Shown piece by piece: positions 57,347 to 64,000 of a stretch of 64,000 bases of DNA. Location of the stretch: the NCBI RefSeq assembly GCF_019793465.1, contig NZ_JAILYJ010000005.1:186001-250000 (forward strand), written 5' to 3'. This DNA comes from Rhizobium croatiense. Its GTDB lineage: Bacteria; Pseudomonadota; Alphaproteobacteria; Rhizobiales; Rhizobiaceae. The position numbers and the translations under genes were made by a program. Within the stretch, counting starts at the first letter, position 1. Each line of letters starts with the position of its first letter. The notes beneath the pieces were generated by a model. The model saw nothing but the letters and a program-made list of their open reading frames with translations. It did no database searches and was not told the origin of the DNA.

Positions 57347-57745
57347 CCACACTTTCCCTGTGCGCGGGAATTCTAGAGGCAACCCTTTAAAAATTGATTT
57401 CAATCGAATCAAACATTTGGTCAAATTTTCTAAAACCTAAGGGTGAACAGCACAGCCTTGGCGTGACAATGCAGCCTTGTCGCGAGATTGTTGAAATAAT
57501 CATCCACGCCTGGGTTGTTAAAATACCCTACCGGCCATGCGGGCGGCCGTCTTAGTACCACCTCAGCCCTGAAAATCGGAATCGTTTTCGGAAAAATCCC
57601 AAGTCCGCGCAAGAAAGGCGACGGCGCTATACGTCTATGCGCCTATGCGCGGCATTTATCCTTCCAATTTCGAGGGCCGTAGTCTACACCGATTCCTAAG
57701 AGGGAAAGCTGCCGAATAACGGCAGGACAAGAATAAGGGAAACGA
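57347..57745. promoter_or_regulatory. 399-bp divergent intergenic region (EAL gene / TRAP dctQ)
   Basis: The gap holds AT-rich stretches near 57380-57430 on the EAL-gene side. An 8-bp tandem repeat CTATGCGC-CTATGCGC lies at 57635-57650, and a perfect short inverted repeat lies just before dctQ. I find no coding sequence with family features; a 60-codon frame on the minus strand at 57430-57612 has none. Promoters for both flanking genes should lie here. Confidence 0.5.
57709..57725 (+). promoter_or_regulatory. Inverted repeat in the TRAP dctQ leader
   Basis: CTGCCG-AATAA-CGGCAG is a perfect 6-bp inverted repeat with a 5-nt spacer, ending 20 bp before the dctQ start. It may be an operator or a leader hairpin close to the ribosome-binding site AAGGGAAACG. 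Confidence 0.4.
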
Positions 57746-58285
57746 ATGTCGGGACTTCTGGCGGCAAGCCGGCTGATCGATTCGGTCAGTCGGATCATGG
57801 GCAAACTTTCCGAATATATGGTGCTGTTCTGCTGTCTGATTAGTGCCGGAAATGCCATCGTCCGCTATGCCTTCAACTACAGTTCGAATGGCTGGCTGGA
57901 AATCCAGTGGTATCTGTTCGCCTTCGTTGTCATGCTCGGCGCCTCGCATGCGTTGCGCAACAATGAGCATGTCCGCGTCGACCTGATCTATGGCGCAGTG
58001 TCCGACAAGGCGAAGATCTGGATCGACATCGTCGGCCTCATCCTGTTCCTCATCCCCGTCTGCATCTTCCTCACCTGGCTCTGCTGGCCTTTCTTCGCAC
58101 TGTCCTACCGGCAGGGGGAAATATCGGGCAATGCCGGCGGACTGATCCGCTGGCCCGTCAAGCTGATCCTGGTCGCAGGCTTCGGACTGCTGTCCCTTCA
58201 GGGCGTTTCCGAGCTGATCAAGCGGATCGCCGCCCTCACCGGCCATATCAGCATCGACACAAAATACGAAAAGCCGCTGCAATAG
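57746..58285 (+). CDS. TRAP transporter small permease (DctQ)
   Basis: A 179-residue inner-membrane protein with four helices: MVLFCCLISAGNAIVRYAF, WYLFAFVVMLGASHALRNNE, WIDIVGLILFLIPVCIF and LILVAGFGLLSLQGVSEL. The HVRVDLIYG motif after helix 2 is diagnostic for DctQ. It partners with the large permease and a periplasmic binding protein in sodium-driven solute uptake. The start follows AAGGGAAACG. The large permease gene begins 19 bp later. The substrate is suggested only by the nearby convergent binding protein (a 2-keto acid or related carboxylate). Confidence 0.93.
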   Translation: MSGLLAASRLIDSVSRIMGKLSEYMVLFCCLISAGNAIVRYAFNYSSNGWLEIQWYLFAFVVMLGASHALRNNEHVRVDLIYGAVSDKAKIWIDIVGLILFLIPVCIFLTWLCWPFFALSYRQGEISGNAGGLIRWPVKLILVAGFGLLSLQGVSELIKRIAALTGHISIDTKYEKPLQ

Positions 58286-58304
58286 CGCCCCGGGAGGAAC
58301 GGAT

Positions 58305-59795
58305 TTGTTTGATTTCGGCATTATTCCGCCGGCCATGTTCCTGGGCATGGTCCTCTTCATGCTCTACGGCTTTCCGGTCGCCTTTTCACTCGCCGCCGTC
58401 GGCCTGTTCTTCGGCATCATCGGCATCGCCACCGGCCATTTCAGCGAAGCCTTTCTGCAAGCGCTGCCCCTGCGCTTTTTCGGCATCGTCTCCAACGACC
58501 TGCTGCTCGCCATCCCCTTCTTCACCTTCATGGGCGCGGTGCTGGAACGCTGCGGCCTTGCCGAGGATCTGCTCGAAGGCACCGGCAAGCTCTTTGGCGG
58601 CATTCCCGGCGGCCTTGCCTATGCCGTCATCCTGGTCGGCGCCGTCCTCGGCGCCATCACCGGCACGGTGGCCGCCTCCGTCATCACTATGGGTGTGATC
58701 TCGCTGCCGATCATGCTGCGCTACGGTTACAGCCCGCGCCTTGCCACCGGCGTCATCGCCGCCTCCGGCACCATCACCCAGGTGATCCCGCCCTCGCTCG
58801 TGCTCGTCGTCCTCGCCGACCAGCTCGGCAGATCGGTCGGCGACATGTATCTCGGCGCGATCGGCCCCTCGATCCTGCAGGTGGCGATCTTCGTCCTCTT
58901 CATCCTTGTCATGTCGATCATCCGGCCGAAATCGATGCCGCCGCTGCCGAAAGAGGTGCGCGGCAACCTTGACTGGGCGCTGCTCGCCAAAGTGATGATG
59001 GGCATGGTGCCATCGATCGTGCTGATCTTCCTGGTGCTCGGCACGATCTTCATGGGGCTTGCGACGCCGACGGAAGCCGGCGCGCTCGGCGTGGTCGGCG
59101 CCATGGGGCTTGCCGCCTTGCATCGTCGTCTCACCTGGCCGCTGATCCGCGAGGCGATGACGTCGACCACCCACATCACCTCGATGGTGGTGATGATCCT
59201 GATCGGCTCCACCTGTTTCAGCCTCGTCTTCCAGGGCATGGACGGTTCGCGCTGGATCGAGCACATGCTGTCGGGTATCCCAGGCGGCCCGGTCGGCTTC
59301 CTGATCTTCGTCAACATCTTCATCTTCGTGCTCGCCTTCTTCCTCGATTTCTTCGAAATCGCCTTCATCGTCATCCCGATGCTCGCCCCCGTCGCTTCCA
59401 GTCTCGGCATCGACCTGATCTGGTTCGGCGTGCTGATCTGCGTCAACATGCAGACGAGCTTCATGCATCCGCCCTTCGGCTTCGCGCTCTTCTATCTGCG
59501 CTCGATCGCCAGCAAGGACGTCAAGACCTCCGATATCTATATGGGCGCGCTGCCCTGGGTCGGCATGCAGATCATCCTGGTGGCAATCGTGATCTTCTGG
59601 CCGCAATCGGTCACCTACTGGCTGGACCGCGGCCCGAAGGTCGACCCAAACTCGATCAAGATCGAAGTGCCGGGCTTCGGCGGCCAGCTCGGCCTGCCGC
59701 CGGTGGGCGGCGGCGGCAATGGCGCGCCGCAGATCCCCGGCCTGAACCTGCCGCCGCTCGGCTTGCCGGGAGCCCCGCCGCCACCTGCGAAATAA
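58305..59795 (+). CDS. TRAP transporter large permease (DctM) with Pro/Gly-rich tail
   Basis: A 496-residue membrane protein with about twelve helices. Typical DctM blocks are FFTFMGAVLERCGLAEDLLE, GTVAASVITMGVISLPIM, YSPRLATGVIAASGTITQVI and PPSLVLVVLADQLG. It starts at a TTG (58305), supported by the strong site GGGAGGAACG and by the family-typical membrane start. The last 55 residues are an unusual Pro/Gly-rich tail (VPGFGGQLGLPPVGGGG and onward) beyond the final helix, on the cytoplasmic or periplasmic side. It is coupled to dctQ and ends at the shared terminator. Confidence 0.93.
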   Translation: MFDFGIIPPAMFLGMVLFMLYGFPVAFSLAAVGLFFGIIGIATGHFSEAFLQALPLRFFGIVSNDLLLAIPFFTFMGAVLERCGLAEDLLEGTGKLFGGIPGGLAYAVILVGAVLGAITGTVAASVITMGVISLPIMLRYGYSPRLATGVIAASGTITQVIPPSLVLVVLADQLGRSVGDMYLGAIGPSILQVAIFVLFILVMSIIRPKSMPPLPKEVRGNLDWALLAKVMMGMVPSIVLIFLVLGTIFMGLATPTEAGALGVVGAMGLAALHRRLTWPLIREAMTSTTHITSMVVMILIGSTCFSLVFQGMDGSRWIEHMLSGIPGGPVGFLIFVNIFIFVLAFFLDFFEIAFIVIPMLAPVASSLGIDLIWFGVLICVNMQTSFMHPPFGFALFYLRSIASKDVKTSDIYMGALPWVGMQIILVAIVIFWPQSVTYWLDRGPKVDPNSIKIEVPGFGGQLGLPPVGGGGNGAPQIPGLNLPPLGLPGAPPPPAK

Positions 59796-59820
59796 CTCCC
59801 GGAAATAACAGGGCCAAAAC

Positions 59821-59850
59821 AAAACCCCGGATCAAGCGATCCGGGGTTTT
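59821..59850. terminator. Bidirectional terminator between dctM and the TRAP binding-protein gene
   Basis: AAAACCCCGGATC pairs perfectly with GATCCGGGGTTTT across an AAGC loop. A/T tracts on both sides allow it to end transcription from both strands. It lies between convergent genes. Confidence 0.93.
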
Positions 59851-59884
59851 GGTATGCGTTCGTGTCACGCGCCGATGGAAGCGC

Positions 59885-61030
<1,146 letters not shown>

Positions 61031-61282
61031 TCACCCCTACCCGCAGCGAGGGCAGAGCTAAGCATGGCGAGGGCCGCGATTCAAGCTTTAGTCTATTAGC
61101 CTTTGGCATCAAGACGGCAATAAGGCAACAGGCAGGCACCCATCAAAATCAGCAGCTTAGCCGCGAGGACAGCCGCCACGACGAGGTCTTGGCGGAAATC
61201 GGCCGCCAGCTGCAGCCAAACGTTGACTTCGCGGCCATTCTGGCGGCAGAAACGACAAGCAGAAGATTTCACCGGGGCAAAC

Positions 61283-62062
61283 ATGACGAAACCGATCGTT
61301 GCCATTCCTGCCGATATTCGCAGCTTCGACGGCGCGACCTGGCACGCCGTGCAGCATCAATATCTCAGTGCCGCATTGAATGCGGCCGGCGTCATGGCCT
61401 TTGTCATCCCGGCTTTCGAGGCTGGCTACGACACAGACGCGATCCTCGACCGCGTCGATGGTCTGCTGGTATCGGGCTCGGCCAGCAATGTGCATCCTTC
61501 ACTTTACGGCGCCGAGGCAAATGACAAGGACGGTCCCTTCGATCCCGCCCGCGACGCCACAAGCCTGCCGCTCATCCGCCGCGCCATCGATCGCGCCATA
61601 CCGCTGCTCGCCATCTGCCGCGGCATTCAGGAGCTGAATGTCGCCCTCGGCGGCTCGCTGGCAAGCGAGATCCACGAGCAACCCGGCATCTGGGACCATC
61701 GCCGGCCGGAAGGCGTCGACCGTGACGGCATGTACGCCATCCGGCAGACTGTCCACGTCAAGGAAGGGTCCTGCATTGCCGGCATCATCGGCCCGGGCGA
61801 TATCCGCGTCAACTCGCTGCATCGCCAGGCGATCGCCAGGACCGCGCCGCGCCTGCAGGTGGAGGCCACCGCCGAGGACGGCACCGTGGAGGCCGTTTCC
61901 GTCATCGATGCCAAGGCCTTCGCCGTCGGCGTGCAATGGCATCCGGAATATTGGGTCGAAACCGACAAGACGTCGAACGGGCTGTTTGCCGCCTTCGGCG
62001 ATGCCGTTCGCAGTTACGCTGCCGCCAAACCGCCCGTGACCGCGGCGCAGGCGATCGCGTGA
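61283..62062 (+). CDS. Gamma-glutamyl-gamma-aminobutyrate hydrolase family (PuuD-like class I glutamine amidotransferase)
   Basis: A 259-residue class I amidotransferase-fold hydrolase. The nucleophile is Cys112 in LLAICRGIQELNVALGG, and the His-Glu pair is in GVQWHPEYW. The segment VNSLHRQAI is typical of the PuuD family, which removes glutamate from gamma-glutamyl-GABA in putrescine breakdown. The usual puuA/puuB/puuC partners are absent, so the real substrate is uncertain. The ATG at 61283 follows CCGGGGC and gives the family start MTKPIVAIPADIRS. It is convergent with the dehydrogenase gene with only 12 bp between stops. Confidence 0.9.
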   Translation: MTKPIVAIPADIRSFDGATWHAVQHQYLSAALNAAGVMAFVIPAFEAGYDTDAILDRVDGLLVSGSASNVHPSLYGAEANDKDGPFDPARDATSLPLIRRAIDRAIPLLAICRGIQELNVALGGSLASEIHEQPGIWDHRRPEGVDRDGMYAIRQTVHVKEGSCIAGIIGPGDIRVNSLHRQAIARTAPRLQVEATAEDGTVEAVSVIDAKAFAVGVQWHPEYWVETDKTSNGLFAAFGDAVRSYAAAKPPVTAAQAIA

Positions 62063-62074
62063 CCACTGGCCAGC

Positions 62075-63061
62075 TCAGGCGCGCCAGCTTGAACCATCGC
62101 GTCTCCAAACCTTTTGCGGTGTCTCCGGCACCGGCGTCAGCGCCGCCCCCTTCTCGAACCAGGCGATCAGATTGTCGGCCACGAGATCGGCCATCGCATT
62201 GCGCGTGGGCACGGAGGCCGAGGCGACGTGCGGCAGCAGCACGGCATTGGCCGGTTCCATGAGCGTCGCCGGCACGGTCGGCTCTTCATAGAAGACGTCG
62301 AGGCCGGCCGCACCGAGCGCGCCTGACGCAAGAGCCGCACTCAGCGCCTCTTCATCCACCGTCCAGCCGCGGCCGACATTGACGAGGATGCCGTTCGGAC
62401 CGAGAGCGGCGAGAATATCGGCATCGATCGTCTTGTGCGTCTGCGGCGTCTTCGGAACGATGGCGATCAATGTGTCCACCGCCTCGGCCAGTCCCTTCAA
62501 CGTCGGGTAATAATCATACGGCGCATCGGCATGGCGCGACCGTGTGTGATAGCTGATCTTTACCTTGAACGGCTCCAGCCGCTTGGCAATCTCGAGCCCG
62601 ATGCGGCCGAGGCCGTAGAGCCCGACATGACGGCCCTTGAGCGAGAAACGCGACAGCGGATAGGCCGTGCCCGGCTTCCAGTTGCCCGCACGCAGCCAGG
62701 CTTCGGCCCGCGGCAATTCGCGGATCGTGTTCAAGAGCAGGCCGAGCGCCGTGTCGGCAACCTCGTCGTTGAGAACGTCAGGCGTATTGGTGACGACGAT
62801 GCCCTTTTCGGCTGCCCGTTTTACATCCATACCGTCATAACCGACGCCGAAACTGGCGATCACCTCGACACCAGGCAGCTGGTCCATCCAGGTGCCGGGA
62901 AAAGCGCCGGAGACGGCGACGCCGCGGATGCGGCCGGCTGTCTCGCCGTCGAGCGCCAGCTTTTCCTCGCGAGCGACGGCAATGATCTCAAAACGATCCT
63001 TCAGCCTTTCGAGAACACGCTCGTGTATCTTCCCAGGAACGAGAATGGCGATGCGGGACAT
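62075..63061 (-). CDS. D-2-hydroxyacid dehydrogenase (GhrB-like glyoxylate/hydroxypyruvate reductase)
   Basis: A 328-residue NAD(P)-dependent reductase. The cofactor fold is HVGLYGLGRIGLEIAKRL. The catalytic Arg is in LVNVGRGWTVDEEAL, the Glu in DVFYEEPTVPA and the His in LLPHVASASVPTRN. SFGVGYDGMDV and NTPDVLNDEVADTALGL are substrate-side family blocks. GhrB-type enzymes reduce glyoxylate and hydroxypyruvate; some relatives act on 2-ketogluconate. It is followed upstream by the LacI-type regulator on the same strand (26 bp), which probably controls it. Confidence 0.92.
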   Translation of the reverse strand: MSRIAILVPGKIHERVLERLKDRFEIIAVAREEKLALDGETAGRIRGVAVSGAFPGTWMDQLPGVEVIASFGVGYDGMDVKRAAEKGIVVTNTPDVLNDEVADTALGLLLNTIRELPRAEAWLRAGNWKPGTAYPLSRFSLKGRHVGLYGLGRIGLEIAKRLEPFKVKISYHTRSRHADAPYDYYPTLKGLAEAVDTLIAIVPKTPQTHKTIDADILAALGPNGILVNVGRGWTVDEEALSAALASGALGAAGLDVFYEEPTVPATLMEPANAVLLPHVASASVPTRNAMADLVADNLIAWFEKGAALTPVPETPQKVWRRDGSSWRA

Positions 63062-63087
63062 GGCTTTTCCTCTTGGACGGGGCTGGT

Positions 63088-64000
63088 TCAGGCGCGGGGC
63101 CGATGGGGACTGGTCGACTGGCGGATGCGCATTTCCGGCTTGATGAGATGCATGCCGTCAGGTTCGTGACTGCCAGCGAGACGATCGAGAAGCGCGCGCG
63201 CAGCCAGGCGGCCGACTTCGGTCTGGCCGTTCCAGACGGTCGTCAGCGCCGGCGTGGCGATCGAAGCTTCCTCGAGATCGTCATAACCGGTGACGGAAAT
63301 GTCGCGCCCTGGCACCAGGCCGGCACGAGCAATGCCGTTCATCAGGCCGATGGCGACGAGATCGTTCCAGCAGACGGCCGCCGTCGGCTTCTGAGGCAGC
63401 GAGAGGAAATGCACCGCGGCCTCGAAACCGCCCTGCTTCGAGCGCGGGCCGGGAATGCGCAGGTTCGGATCGACTTCGATGCCGGCCTTGCGCAGCGCAT
63501 TGACATAACCCTGGTAGCGGTCGCGGCCGGTGGACGTCTGGTCCGTGCCGCCGATCATCGCGATCGAGCGGTGACCGAGGCCGATCAGGTGGTTGGTGGC
63601 AAGCGAAATGCCGTAGCTGTCGTCACCGCGATAGGTCGGCAGCTCCAGACCATCCATCGAGCGGGCGACAAGGATTGCCGGCATGCCGTTTTCCTCCGCC
63701 AGCTGCAGATCTTCCGGCGGCGTGCCGATCGCCGGCGACATGATGACGCCGTCGCCGCCGAGCTGCAGGAGCGTCTCGATGAAGGTGCGCTGCTTTTCGA
63801 CATTGTCGTAATGGTTGGAAAGGATGAAGGTGTGACGGCTGCGATCGAGCTCACTTTCGATCGCCTTCAGGATCTCGCCGTAGAAGGGATTCATGATGTC
63901 GTGCACGACGACGCCGATGATGCCGGAGCGCGAGGTGCGCAGGCTCGCGGCACGGCGATTGTAGATGTAGCCGAGCGCGCGCGCCTGTTCCTTGATCTTC
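63088..64000 (-). CDS. LacI-family transcriptional regulator, 5' end beyond the window
   Basis: About 304 C-terminal residues are visible; the frame stays open to the right edge. The end of the DNA-binding domain is seen as KIKEQARALGYIYNRRAASL, the hinge of LacI-type regulators. The effector domain follows: GVVVHDIMNPFYGEILKAIE, ATNHLIGLGHRSIAMIGGTD and VCWNDLVAIGLMNGIARAG. The first 30 or so residues (the helix-turn-helix) lie outside the window. It is directly upstream of the hydroxyacid dehydrogenase gene and likely regulates it. The effector is probably a sugar or sugar acid, but this is not shown. Confidence 0.9.
   Translation of the reverse strand, partial: KIKEQARALGYIYNRRAASLRTSRSGIIGVVVHDIMNPFYGEILKAIESELDRSRHTFILSNHYDNVEKQRTFIETLLQLGGDGVIMSPAIGTPPEDLQLAEENGMPAILVARSMDGLELPTYRGDDSYGISLATNHLIGLGHRSIAMIGGTDQTSTGRDRYQGYVNALRKAGIEVDPNLRIPGPRSKQGGFEAAVHFLSLPQKPTAAVCWNDLVAIGLMNGIARAGLVPGRDISVTGYDDLEEASIATPALTTVWNGQTEVGRLAARALLDRLAGSHEPDGMHLIKPEMRIRQSTSPHRPRA

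Noticed and set aside
57430-57612. Possible 60-codon gene on the minus strand between the EAL and dctQ genes
   Set aside because: No ribosome-binding site, no family resemblance, and it lies in a region expected to hold promoters.

Overview
The window looks like a chromosomal segment of a Rhizobium of the leguminosarum/etli type. The evidence is the uniformly GC-rich coding, the glgP-glgB-glgC-glgA-pgm-glgX glycogen operon, a soxBDAG sarcosine oxidase operon interrupted by a small palindromic intergenic repeat of rhizobial type, the three-gene transhydrogenase (pntAA/pntAB/pntB) and an aa3-oxidase subunit IV gene. I see no tRNA, rRNA, phage, insertion sequence or CRISPR array. The species assignment is inference from gene content.

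Layout. 1-6.2 kb (minus strand): a peptide-type ABC importer operon (two permeases, a fused double ATPase, a cytoplasmic serine beta-lactamase-like hydrolase, a binding protein and an M20 amidohydrolase cut by the window edge). It lies behind two overlapping LysR regulators, with an MmgE/PrpD enzyme gene divergent from them (6.4-9.7 kb). 9.9-15.3 kb: a periplasmic binding protein, a class III cyclase with TolB-like and TPR domains, and a TctD/TctE-like two-component system. 15.4-22.1 kb: a tandem transglutaminase-DUF2126 / circularly permuted ATP-grasp-alpha-E / transglutaminase cluster, a predicted peptide ligase-peptidase system of unknown substrate and the best candidate here for undescribed biology. 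22.2-23.4 kb: a lone TadG-like von Willebrand A protein, closed by a strong terminator.

23.7-34.7 kb is the complete glycogen synthesis and breakdown operon, followed by a MaoC-like dehydratase and a truncated VOC/glyoxalase remnant. 35.5-40.8 kb is soxBDAG (minus strand), which oxidises sarcosine to glycine and passes the methyl group to folate. 41.0-46.3 kb is a signalling block: a FecR-like secreted protein with a His/Asp-rich tail, a CHASE2 nucleotide cyclase convergent to it, and a divergent cyclase with a haem-type CxxCH sensor domain. Then come rpsU, a TPR lipoprotein, an HWE-type histidine kinase and a DUF992 protein.

50.5-53.9 kb carries the proton-translocating transhydrogenase and cytochrome oxidase subunit IV. 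54.1-57.3 kb has a FeeM-like N-acyl amino acid synthase with a perfect CtrA-type site in front of it, and an EAL protein with a degenerate GGDEF domain. 57.7-61.0 kb is a TRAP transporter whose membrane subunits and binding protein are convergent around one shared terminator. The right end has a class I glutamine amidotransferase of the PuuD type, a GhrB-like hydroxyacid dehydrogenase and a LacI-type regulator cut by the window edge.
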